Assembly: GCA_963965975.1 (NCBI GenBank)
Contig: OZ014425.1
Span: forward strand, 4,043,501 to 4,107,500
DNA: 64,000 bases
Direction: 5' to 3'
Source of the DNA: Xestospongia bergquistia
Lineage: Eukaryota; Porifera; Demospongiae; Haplosclerida; Petrosiidae
Position 1 is the stretch's first letter; each line of letters starts with the position of its first letter. This document shows, piece after piece, positions 1-14,659 of this stretch. The notes under the pieces are model-generated. The model saw nothing but the letters and a program-made list of their open reading frames with translations, was not told where the DNA came from and searched no databases. The position numbers were made by a program, and so were the translations under genes.

Positions 1-3000
1 CTTCGAAATGGATACCCATTTATAATGATGATAAATTAATAGGACATGCTGTATCAGTAGCTGATCTTTCTTCTAATGCCCATAATATTACAACTAGTCA
101 CAGTACACCTCTTACCGCACTATCGTACGGTTTTACTAGTGATCATGATGCCTTTGGCTACCCTGTCAACGGAGCACTTGACCCCATTAACTGTAAGAGA
201 CATATCATTTGTCTATGTATAATATATAATCTAGTTATGTTTACTTACACTTTGAATCTCCCCAACCATACCTTTCTTTGTTGATAACAATAAACAGTCT
301 AGTCTATTTAGATATGCTATATGCTTTAAACAGTGTGCGTGAACATAGAAACTTGTATAGAGATATGATTGTTATCAAAGTTTTGTCTTAAGCCAGTCAC
401 AGTCAGTTAGGTAACAAATAATAGATAAAACATACAACAAATAATACAATACCTTTCTATTTCTAGGAATTATAAACATTACAAAAGAATTACTTTTGTT
501 TACATTTCTTAAACTCCATGTGATAAAATTCTTTTTTACATTTCCTAGACCCACTAGTTGTTGGTTTTCAACATCATAATTACAATGTCACAGAAGGTAA
601 AGAGTACTATATCCCAGTTCATCGACAGACAAGACTTGATAACCAAGTCAATTTGGACATTCAAGGTTGTAATGGTGAATTACCAGGTAATGAATGATAA
701 ACAGGAAATAACAAACGTATTAATAACGTTTCAATTTGTCCTTTGTCCTTTGTCCTGGATTAATATGAATAATAATAACTCAGTATTCATATTGATGACT
801 GGTATCATACTTTCTCATACTATATTATATGGATGTTTGCATCCCAACAATTTCTGACACTAATTTGACCTATTATATGACATGTAGGCAATACTAATGG
901 AATGAACATTCATGTTATACATGTAATACTGTAATATGAGAATAAACCTCTTACACTCCTACGTTTCTCTTTAATAACAATTATTGATAGATCTATTTCA
1001 TACCTTGACTTGCTGTGAATGTTGTTATTATTAACTATTATTTAATGCTTTAATTAATTGGTTTATTTTGGTGCAATATTCTATGCTATGTTAATTATAA
1101 TACAATCATTATCTGTATATGGTGTGAACCCATCACACGTTGATATTATTTTTATACTAGACATACGTATACGCAGTGTAGAGCCTCGCACAGTGAATTG
1201 CATACATTTTTGTATGCAGATATTATTTTTGTCTTTCTGTTAAAATAGCTGGGCCAGGGAAGATAGCACACATGATTCCATGCACAGCTGGAGAATAATA
1301 GCAACAGTGCCATTTCAGGAGCACGTGGGCATACGTTTGCGGGTTGGGCTGAAATAATTGCATTCTCAAGCGTGACACATACATACATACAAACTATCTG
1401 CGAGATGCAACGCACGATTATTTGCCTCGCGCTAAGGCGCTCGGCAATTATCAAATCACATTATTGTTAATGCTATTTTTATATCATTACATTACATCAT
1501 TGTTAATGCTATTTTTATATCATTAGATTATATCATTGCTGATGAAACTATCACATTCAGTCCTGGAGTACAATCTCAAAGTGTCAGACTTAATATCCTT
1601 GATAACAACGAATTAGAGAAGAGAAGATGTTTTTGCATTAAATTAGTGCAATCACATAATGGAAGTTATGCATACCTTCTTCCTTACTCGAGGGCGACAG
1701 TATGCATTAATGACAATGAAGGTAAATTTACTAATTTTACCATAAATATTTTGTGACCTGTGATCATGTAATGGCTTCATCTGTATATGCTGATTGCCAA
1801 CTTAGTTCCTTTATGATCGTCAATACTGTGTCTTTTCCCACATCAATATGTCATGCTTAGCATAACTATGCCAAGTACAATACAATCCTTTAGTGTAATA
1901 CTTAGCATTGAACTTACTTTTTATCCTCAGATGTCCGTTTAAAAGTTTCACATGCAAAAATAGATGAGAAAGATGATGGATCTAGAGAGCTAGAACTGAT
2001 GTTTTCTCTGCTCGGTTACAAAGGAGAAGCAGATGTGAAGATATCTGTCCAGCCAATGATACAACACAGTGAGTTGTCATGTGCATATATGTGGTTGATA
2101 TCAAGTTTCATGTGTATATATCAACTATTTAATGAACGTACCATAAAATAGCTATAGGATAAGTTGGTACAGTAGTTGGTGTAATGTTACCAAATTTGAA
2201 GAGACATCAATGAATAGTATTGGATATTTCAGAAGCTAATTAGATATCTCTGTCTTAATAAAATTTATAACCAATTTTCTCCATTCACACAGGTACCAAA
2301 CGATCTTCTAGTACACAACTCCCAAAACTTAACGTTTTTTTCACAAAGTACCTTACCACAGCTACATTTGCAATACCTTTATTAGATAATATTGTCGTAC
2401 ACCCAAATTCTTACATTACTTTCATCACATCCACAAATTCCCTCAACATCAACAGTAGTTCTAATCCAATGCAAGTTATTCTACCAACCAAAATTGCACC
2501 AACCAGTTCATCCCCAGCAAGTACAGAAACCCCCTCTCCCGTAGCTGTAAATACTCCATCACCCTCACCGCAGTCATCCTCTCCATCTCCACAGTCACAC
2601 ACTTCGTTGGCACTTTTACCTTCATCATTACCCACTACAGCTGGTCTATCTTTCTTAAAGACACTCCCTCATCTGATAGTATATATATCAATTGCAGTAC
2701 TTGCTATTTCTTTAGTTCTTACATGTATTGTCTGTTGTGCATTGGTTAAAGTTTACGAACGTAAACGCCATAAAGTTGATCTACCTCCATTACAGGCAGC
2801 CAAAAATGACAAAAGAGGACAATCAACTGTATCTCTCATCTCTCATCGTCATGACAGTAGTGATGATATACGTATTGGGCCAAGTAATTCTTTATCTCCT
2901 CCAAATGTCTATTACTCTCCCAGAACTTCAAGTGGATCTAACTATTCGCATTATTCAGACACAGTCTCCACTTCTTCACCTCCTATTTACGAAAAAGTAG

Positions 3001-3083
3001 ATTATCGTACAGAAACACTCAAACAAAACCAAAGTCCGAGTTCTAGTTGTCGTGGTTCCTTTGAGCCTCTTTGTGAACCCTAA
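1..3083 (+). CDS. Calx-beta domain single-pass membrane protein, 3' part
   Basis: Partial gene that enters from the left edge. Exon model: <1..192, 549..686, 1527..1721, 1931..2068, 2293..3083, phases agreeing throughout. Exons 2 and 3 together read as a Calx-beta fold: the opening YNVTEGK, then ITFSPGVQSQSVRLNILDN, closing with TVCINDNE. These domains are usually extracellular, Ca-binding or adhesive. The last exon gives a Ser/Thr/Pro-rich stalk, one membrane helix (about 2665-2745, LIVYISIAVLAISLVLTCIV), a basic stop-transfer (YERKRHK) and a cytoplasmic tail of about 105 residues with a PPIY motif (PPxY, possible WW-domain ligand) and several tyrosines. The first exon was not recognised. 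Upstream exons lie outside the window, so whole-protein architecture is unknown. A 3' fragment of an adhesion receptor or FRAS/FREM-like protein is possible. Confidence 0.8.
1463..1534. repeat. 36-bp tandem duplication across a 3' splice site
   Basis: Two copies of a 36-bp unit (1463-1498 and 1499-1534) differ at only a few bases. The acceptor AG at 1525-1526 of the Calx-beta gene lies in copy 2. The matching place in copy 1 reads cattac instead of cattag, so only copy 2 has a usable acceptor. Confidence 0.75.
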
Positions 3084-3607
3084 GTCACCTCATTTTATTA
3101 CCTATCACTTATCATGTTTAATAATAATCCTGTAGCACTATTGTAATATATATACTGACAATCAGTATAACATATTTTATTTTATTCCAATCTCTTTATT
3201 ATCTTTATTACATGTCTGTCAGCTGCCAAGCCACAAATACAGCTGCATATTATTGACTAATAATACTGAATTATGTGTCCTATTATAATTGAGTCATAAT
3301 AATATATAGCACACAGAAAAGGGAGTATCCACAAATATTGTGTTTTGAATATTAAGAGCATTATAATTATTGTTATAGGCACTTACAAATTAACCAACAG
3401 TAAACAAAATCAACACAAATTAGAGCACCAAGTAATGTGATATGACCTCCTACTTGTGGTATAGTAGCACATATTTAAACTCATTACCCACTTCAAACAC
3501 AATTGTAAATACTTCTTAGCTATCATCCAATGAGAGTAAATATATAATAATTGATCTTCAAAAAATAAACAGTAAATCAGGAAACTAAGTATATAAAGAT
3601 GTACTAT
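3084..3607. other. Convergent intergenic region
   Basis: Tail-to-tail spacer between the Calx-beta gene and TMEM161. AT-rich with several AATAAA-like hexamers on both strands, as expected for two 3' UTRs. No conserved ORF or repeat seen. Confidence 0.6.
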
Positions 3608-4945
3608 TTATTGTATATAAGTATGTATCAGAGATCCTATACTGGAGATAAAGAACATCACAAAACAAACCCACCAACTCAAAAAAGAAATTGGTACACT
3701 ATAAACAGACAAATTGAACAAAGACGTGGGTACATCTGATGGTGTGGGGAACAACCCTAAATAATGCGTTGAAATTATTGACAGCAAGTGTAATGCAAGT
3801 AACACAACAACTGGTCCAAGATATTGAAGAGCAGAGCCACAATAGAAGCTGAGAATACTGTTTACTTTTTTCTTCAAATCCCCAACTAGTATCTTTGCTG
3901 TGGTGGCTTTGAGAGAATCAAAACATAGATTAGCTCTGTTGAGGTAAATACTCATATGAGGTTGAAATAAAAGAAATCGTAAAATACAAAACAGATTGAC
4001 GAGTACCAGTCGATAAATAGGGAAAGATTGACTCATGTGGTTTGATATTGTGGAAGATGTAGTATCATTTGTCATAGGTTTAAACCACAGAGACATACAA
4101 ATCAATGGTAAGATATAGTTAAAGTGTGACAGCGTCCTTATTAGAAATCCTTTCTTGCATTTTAAAGTCTCGAAATGTAATCTTGCATAATTAAGTGATG
4201 GAAACACTAACATTGAACCTATTAATGTACTCATCAGTACTAACACAACAATATAACTCCAAAAAGGTATATAATATTCTAAGACATCTTTGTCAATTGA
4301 TGAATTAGCAGTTGCTAAAAATGCATTTATAAACATGTGATGGCCTTGACGAAGATTAAAATCAAGCAAATCATCCAGTAACAGAATAGTAAGTGCACAC
4401 ACAAAAAGTGTAGCAGACAGAACAACTTGTGTAATTCTTTCTTTAGCTAATTCATCAGAAAAATAAATTAACATAAGAGAATAGAGTAAAACTAATGTAT
4501 ATATCAATATAAACATTACCCAAGCTGCACTGAGGTTGGTTTGTGTGAGATGCCATTCAGGTTTGATCCAATAAAAGATAAAAGTTGAAATAAACACAAC
4601 CAGTACAGCAATGAGAAGATCAAGTAACCACCTTAGCTCTGTGAAATAATAGCCAAATAAAATGGTGATTGGTGTTAAAGGACAGGGATTTAGTTGTATT
4701 GTAGATGTTCGTTTGATGATAGCCTTATCATCTATTGGTGTTGTTAATGTAGTAGTCTTATTTCTATATTTGCTGGGCTCTTGCTCTGAAATGATATGTG
4801 TATGTAAGTGATGGTCAGGAGGTAGAGTATAATATTTGAGTCGTTGAGTGATGAACCATTTTCCAAACGAATAGTATGGAGTTATTTTGTGGACAAAACT
4901 GGCTACAATCATTGTCAGCACGAGATGAAACCCAAACAAAGCCAT
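3608..4945 (-). CDS. TMEM161: TMEM161-family multi-pass membrane protein
   Basis: Single-exon gene, 445 aa from the chosen start at 4945. The start is placed at MALFGFHLVLTMIVASF because it aligns with the N-terminus of vertebrate TMEM161A/B (MGVIGVQLVVTMVMAS in memory of the family). The frame stays open upstream to an ATG at 5036-5038, which would add 31 residues. Family hallmarks seen: PYYSFGKW after the first helix, WLLDLL, LPLICMSLWFKPMT, and the closing LSWWVCFVMFF segment. About ten hydrophobic segments are visible. TMEM161 is a conserved membrane protein; TMEM161B is tied to cardiac rhythm and cortical development in vertebrates, mechanism unclear. Intronless, unlike its neighbours. 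Head-to-head with the PIERCE-like gene. Confidence 0.9.
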   Translation of the reverse strand: MALFGFHLVLTMIVASFVHKITPYYSFGKWFITQRLKYYTLPPDHHLHTHIISEQEPSKYRNKTTTLTTPIDDKAIIKRTSTIQLNPCPLTPITILFGYYFTELRWLLDLLIAVLVVFISTFIFYWIKPEWHLTQTNLSAAWVMFILIYTLVLLYSLMLIYFSDELAKERITQVVLSATLFVCALTILLLDDLLDFNLRQGHHMFINAFLATANSSIDKDVLEYYIPFWSYIVVLVLMSTLIGSMLVFPSLNYARLHFETLKCKKGFLIRTLSHFNYILPLICMSLWFKPMTNDTTSSTISNHMSQSFPIYRLVLVNLFCILRFLLFQPHMSIYLNRANLCFDSLKATTAKILVGDLKKKVNSILSFYCGSALQYLGPVVVLLALHLLSIISTHYLGLFPTPSDVPTSLFNLSVYSVPISFLSWWVCFVMFFISSIGSLIHTYIQ

Positions 4946-5058
4946 AATGATGAAAAAACAGTGTACAGCAGTATATATATAGTCACACGTGGAAAGGTGC
5001 GGCTGCACCACCAATGACCACGCCCTCATTATTGTCATGGAAACGTAACATTAATAAC
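4946..5058. promoter_or_regulatory. Shared divergent promoter, TMEM161 / PIERCE-like
   Basis: Only 113 bp separate the two divergent start codons (20 bp if the upstream TMEM161 ATG is used). Both core promoters and 5' UTRs must therefore fit in or overlap this segment. No TATA box stands out near either start. Confidence 0.5.
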
Positions 5059-5736
5059 ATGGCCTCCAACTCTCAGGTATTGTTCAGTGCAAGTAATTCT
5101 ATTATCTGTTAATTTTAGGACTTAAAGACAACAGTATCAAGTTCTTCTTCTGGAAAAGAATCTCATCACTGTGGTAAGTTGTATCAAAATGGTACAAACA
5201 TCTTTATTGTGTATCTTTGTTATTTGAGATATTCTAACTGCAAATCCTGGCAATCCTATTTTTTCATGTGACAGACGTTTCACTAAATATACTTCAACTT
5301 TAGTAACAGAACCAAGTAATACATAAATATTACAATCGAATATACTTCTATATTTCTAGAAACTCATGAACCTGCAAGTCAGAAGCAACACCCAATGTAT
5401 GTGACCACTTCTAATTCATATGGGTAAGTAAGAAACATCATATGTAACACAATAGCACAATAGAAACATAGTGCATTGATTCATTTCATTTGTGTAGATC
5501 ACTACAACCAACAATTGAAACCTGCCCTAATAGTTTCCATGGACGATCACAGAAATTTTCAGAGGTACATTTACTGTCATCACTGATACCCAAAGACTGA
5601 AGATATCAACATAATTACTAAAACTTTACCACTTGCCAGTAATAATGCTTTTTCTTCTTTTTTTTAGCACTTAGCTCACTCAGGAATGTATAGGAATAAA
5701 TCACTCAACACAGCTATGGATCACAGCAGAGTCTAA
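5059..5736 (+). CDS. PIERCE1/2-like microtubule inner protein
   Basis: Tiny gene of five exons: 5059..5076, 5119..5173, 5360..5423, 5498..5564, 5668..5736. It encodes 90 aa with all phases closing on TAA. The C-terminal half carries the PIERCE family pattern: MYVTTSNSYGS, then PT, then a run with GRSQKFSEHL followed by HSGMYRNKSLNTAMD. PIERCE1 and PIERCE2 (Piercer of microtubule wall; C9orf116, C15orf65) bind inside ciliary doublet microtubules and are needed for normal motile cilia. The N-terminal 30 residues are Ser-rich and unrecognised. Introns are 42-186 bp. It sits head-to-head with TMEM161 and tail-to-tail with TBC1D19. I cannot decide between PIERCE1 and PIERCE2. Confidence 0.82.
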
Positions 5737-5883
5737 TTACAACTCATTACAAGTGTACATGTATATAACATACTTAACACATTATGTTTGTTTGTCTACT
5801 AGTTTGTGTCGCTGAAACTTTTGATTGCAATTATGGTTTACCAAATGATAGAACTTGTATTGCTATTATGATGGTTTAATACT

Positions 5884-8800
5884 TTATAAGAACAAGGTCT
5901 GTTGTATTAGTGGTAATATTGAGAGATTTTTTAAGTCTGAGAGGACAGCCTACACACAGTCAGACATAATAAGATGTGAAAAAATGACTATTTTTGAAGT
6001 ATACCTCAACATCACTAATTGATGAAGCTTGAAATAGACTTTTAGCACGAAACTCAATCACAGCCACAGCAAGAACTACAGAGAGTCATAATTGATTATT
6101 GGAATAGGATTGAAGAGACTGTTTTTGTTACCTGGTATAATTTCCAACGAATCATACCCAATCACAAAATCCCAAAGCAAAAGAACTTGCTCAACTGACA
6201 AGAAACCAGAGAAACCAGACATGAGCCATGGAAACACCAGCCTTAGTCTAAATAATAATAATAATATTCTATACTCTATGTAACTAAAGCTGAAAAGACA
6301 GCATATTACAATATGTCAGCAGTGTGTACAGTACATAAGAAGTTACTTACGGATGTGACCCAATAGAAGTGATATATTGAAATAATTCTGGATTTTTTGA
6401 TAATAATAATGTTTCAAACAGACAACAGAGACCTAGTATACCCTGCTTGAGGATACAAAGTAGTCTGAAATTAAGAAAAGCCTTTACCTTGTCATTGGAT
6501 ATTATGTTATGTAGCATGGAGAAGTATCTGTGCAATGAACAATGCAATAATCTCTATTAGTGTGATAGATTTTAACTACTTCACTATTATACCACAAATA
6601 ATCTAATTATCTAGTACTTTAAATGCAGCAAAGTTTGATTTAATAAATACATACAACAGCACTAATTTCCCTTTAAAACAAACCTTTTATACATCATAGT
6701 AAATATTGTGTATAGTTGCTCAATTCTCTGATACAGGTAACACATAGGAGCAACTACACAATTGTACTAAAGATAATAAACTGATTAAGAAGATAAATAA
6801 AACTAACCAAACATAGAAAATCCTTCAAAAGGCATGATACCTAATGATTATTATAACCAAGATGTAAGTAACAAACATGAAAACAATTTGAAGTTGTACC
6901 ATTTGAAACACAGACGACTTCTTTGGTAGCAGATTCAATAGTTATTTTTGTAACAGAATCTTCGTGTTCAGTAATACTATCATCTCTGACAAAAGATAGA
7001 AAAATCTATAGTTACTGTGTGTTGATATAGCTCTGAAATGAACACACTTGATGTAGCATATCTTCAAATACGAAATATTCCACATCATTAGCAGCTATTT
7101 TCTTGATATCCTTTATGATAAAATAGAATCATAGTAATACGTTAAATTATAAATTATAATTTACCTTAATAAGAATATTGTCCACAAGTAGATGGTACTT
7201 AAGAACATGTGACTTTAATTTATTGAAATCGAATATATGCTATTGAAAGATTGTTCTGGTATTGTTATCACTGGCCATCACTTAACTTACTTTAGGGAGA
7301 CAGGAGTCCATTCCTAAGGCCATGCTCCATAGAGTACTTCTGTGTTCAATGGGACAACCTGTCTGACAGACCTCTTTTGCAGAAGAAAACAGGCCAGATT
7401 TTAATGCTTACAATAAAATAGTAGAGAAACTTAAGTGTTTTTTTTAATATCAAAATACCTTTTGACGCCTTTCGGGAAGAAGAAATACCTAAACGATAAA
7501 GACATCATTTAATGATACTACAATCATTAGGAGTTACTTTCAATGGTTTTTGGATGAAGAAGGGAATATTGGTGTTTCTATAATAATACAATTTATAAAA
7601 CATAATTTCATTTAGTCTAGACCAACCAAATGTATAAGTGATTTGGGTGTGAGAAAGACCTGAATAAGACGACCAGACATTATCAGTCTGTAGAGAAAAT
7701 ATACAGAACAAAATTTTTCTAGATATAATTAAAATTATGACATTAGTACATTTAAATTAGATTTATTAATATAAGCTTTGAATACTGCCACATCATAAAT
7801 AATTACTGACAAATTTCAAAGTCTACTGACAAATTTTATAATGCTAAGATTTAGCGAGTACAATTTAATTTATTTTCTGAAATATTAGCAGTAATTACTA
7901 CATATTGATATCGTTTATTGCTACCTTTCTGGTGAGGAGTTATTAGGATTGTGAATGGAACAGAGCAAATCCAAAAAATCTTTAGATGTATATAATGGAG
8001 TCAACTTGCTATGGTCTAAATTAATAAACCAATATTGATGATATCAAATCAAATTGCTATCTAGTAGTCACTCCTGATGAAGTACAGCAAGTAATATAGC
8101 CAGCTAGTGCACTATATATAGTCATTCTATGATACTGGAAGTGACTACTTTTAGTGCTATGTATGTGTACAAGGGTGTAGACAGGGGGCTGGGGAAGCTG
8201 AAGCCCCCCCCCCCCCAGACTTTGGTTTTGAAACTTTGGTTCACTTGCATGCATTATAGAAATAACAGTAGTGTGTCACTCAGTGGCAACTTAACAATAG
8301 TGAGCCCCCTTAATTTGAAAAAGTTGTCTACACCCTTGCAATTGATGTAGTACTATTCTAACATTACATTGCAATATCACAAGTTATAGCATACCATGCT
8401 TCAAAGAACCAATTGAATGCCACTTCTTTTTAAATTTCTCACTCTCATTTAGAGCTCTCTATAATGACAAATTAATTAGCATCACCAATATACTAGATAT
8501 ACCTCTTGATACAATGCTATGCCTGTCAACTTAGAGAGTTTTTCAAGACCTCTTCTCAATTTCAATTCCAAATCTTCTTGTGCTGATCTAATGTAATCCA
8601 AAGGTTCTTTCAGAGACTCTTTTGGAAGGTGGATTGCAGTCTGTGACATTGCCACTAGTGGATTCATCAACAGCCTAAAGAATGAAATGTAACTCTTATA
8701 AATAGTATAACAACAATATATTGCTTTGGATGAGTTCTATGTGCATGATGGCTCCACTTACAAGTATATGCTTTTAAGACATCATGTATGTAACATCTAT

Positions 8801-9515
8801 ATAACAAGTATAACAGAGTAAAATACAGAGTGATACGTGATATGAAATCATGCCAAATTTTGAGATTTCAGGGAATGAAATCTCAAAATTTATGGGAAGA
8901 TTTTCATGAGAAATTTTGGCCAGTGTGTATGAGATTTAAAGGACAGGTTATAGACCCTTCAGATAAATATTTTGTTCATTACCTTAGTTTTTCTTGATAG
9001 ACTGCATTCTTCAGTTGAATATCTAAGCCTGAGTAGTTAATAGAAGAAAAATAATTGTGTCTAAATAAGTTCCTAAATATTAATGTAGTTTGTGCAAAGT
9101 TAAGGCATTACAGCTATATACAATATACTACACATCTAAAGTGCAAGTTGTGCAACACAAATCGCTACTAAATATAGTCTCATGTAACCAGACCCTCCTG
9201 TTGGTAGGAGGGAGGGTCTGGTTATGTAAAGCTATACCAAGTAACCAAACGTGCTTGTAAACTTTGTATACTATAATTATTATTGCAGTCTGTGTAGGTT
9301 TGTGGTTATTAGTGCTTTAACACACCTGATTGTTGCATAGCATTTCGAATAGATGTCTCAATGTCTTCTTCATCTTCAATCTCAGTGTTGAAATCAGTTT
9401 GTATTTGTTGCCAGACAGTAGATTTCAAATGAGCAAGAACACCTCTACTGTGTAATGAGCTGTGTATCAAGTGAACTTCAGAGATTTGCAAACACTCAAA
9501 TTGAGACATGTGCAT
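5884..9515 (-). CDS. TBC1D19: TBC1D19 homologue (TBC-domain protein)
   Basis: Eighteen short exons: 9326..9515, 8983..9028, 8503..8674, 8395..8458, 7925..8015, 7660..7687, 7459..7488, 7291..7371, 7165..7239, 7046..7110, 6900..6985, 6808..6840, 6684..6753, 6488..6527, 6351..6445, 6132..6247, 6005..6075, 5884..5949. They give about 472 aa (human 526). Collinear matches to human TBC1D19 include LKNAVYQE, LKEPLDYIRSAQ, KDFLDLL, GIMPFEGFSMF, CCLFETLLL, LLLWDFVIGYDSLEI and a C-terminus like human AVLADLSTLKVMPLLQ. The TBC fold is a Rab GTPase-activating module, but TBC1D19 has no firmly assigned Rab. The weakest boundaries are the 7046 donor and the 7371 and 6445 acceptors. A MITE and two hairpins lie in its introns. 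Starts at 9515 (or Met 3 at 9509). Confidence 0.88.
8170..8338. mobile_element. MITE-like element with terminal inverted repeats
   Basis: A 169-bp segment inside a TBC1D19 intron is bounded by 14-bp perfect inverted repeats: caagggtgtagaca at 8170-8183 and its complement at 8325-8338. Subterminal blocks (gggggct / agccccc) extend the inverted symmetry. There is no ORF, which fits a non-autonomous DNA transposon. No target-site duplication is obvious. Confidence 0.6.
8855..8891. repeat. Intronic inverted repeat, 16-bp arms
   Basis: Perfect arms aaattttgagatttca (8855-8870) and complement (8876-8891) around a 5-nt loop, in TBC1D19 intron 2. Further aaattttggc sequence just downstream may extend the structure, so this may be the core of another small element. 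Confidence 0.6.
9185..9224. repeat. Intronic hairpin, 14-bp arms
   Basis: Arms taaccagaccctcc (9185-9198) and complement (9211-9224) with a 12-nt spacer in TBC1D19 intron 1. More GC-rich than its surroundings. Likely a degenerate MITE end pair or a stable intronic hairpin. Confidence 0.6.
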
Positions 9516-9576
9516 GCTTGTGAAGGTGTGTGCTTCCCCACCTCTCTCTCCACCCTATAAAAGAAAGAACTCAGCC
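9516..9576. promoter_or_regulatory. Shared divergent promoter, TBC1D19 / AHCYL
   Basis: The start codons of TBC1D19 (9515, minus) and the AHCYL-like gene (9577, plus) are 61 bp apart, with a CT-rich stretch between. One bidirectional core promoter, or overlapping 5' UTRs, is implied. Confidence 0.5.
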
Positions 9577-14094
<4,518 letters not shown>

Positions 14095-14659
14095 AGGCTC
14101 ATACATTAAAATTCATGCATTGTATGTTGAGTCCAGTGGGTATGGTACTAATGAGCATTCCTTTGATTGACTCATCTATGTTAATCAGCTTTGATGTTTT
14201 AATAGACACAATTGTCTGTTTGCATACAAGTACAAGGTTGTCATTAAGTAATTGATATGAAAAAGTTATGGTTATAATTTCCATAGGTTTTGAATTAGTA
14301 TGTTTATTAATAGTATACTGAATTAACTTTCATAATGTTTAATCCTTAGGTATTAAGCTCCACCTCGAAATTGATGTTCACTATTTATTGGACACTAGCT
14401 TAAAAAATGTCATCAAAATTTTATTTTTTGTAATTTAAAAAATGAAATTGATAAATGATGACAATTTTATTTATTGTGTTATCAAATATTACAATGTCTG
14501 TCGCTTTAGACATTAACTAAATTAATTAAAGTAGTCGTAATCTCAATGAAAAGGCATGTTTAATTGTTTATATACACTCGCTGATCTGTATGTAAAATAG
14601 TATTAGACCAGAAACAAAGGTAAATTGTACCCAATACAAACAAATGGCCCCCAGTAATA
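14095..14659. other. Convergent intergenic region, AHCYL / TPR-CHAT
   Basis: AT-rich spacer between two 3' ends. The part at about 14360-14480 resembles about 18870-18970 (shared pieces such as aatgtca, attttattttt and gaaattgat), which supports the duplicated-flank observation. No ORF seen. Confidence 0.5.

Noticed and set aside
1152..1454. 100-codon minus-strand frame in the second Calx-beta intron
   Set aside because: No family features; this intron has slightly higher GC, which lengthens chance frames.
2411..2635. Minus-strand frame opposite the Calx-beta gene stalk
   Set aside because: Antisense of Ser/Pro-rich coding sequence.
7505..7660. Minus-strand extension of TBC1D19 exon 6 to a stop
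   Set aside because: Reading through gives no match to TBC1D19; splicing at 7660 restores collinearity with the next conserved exon.
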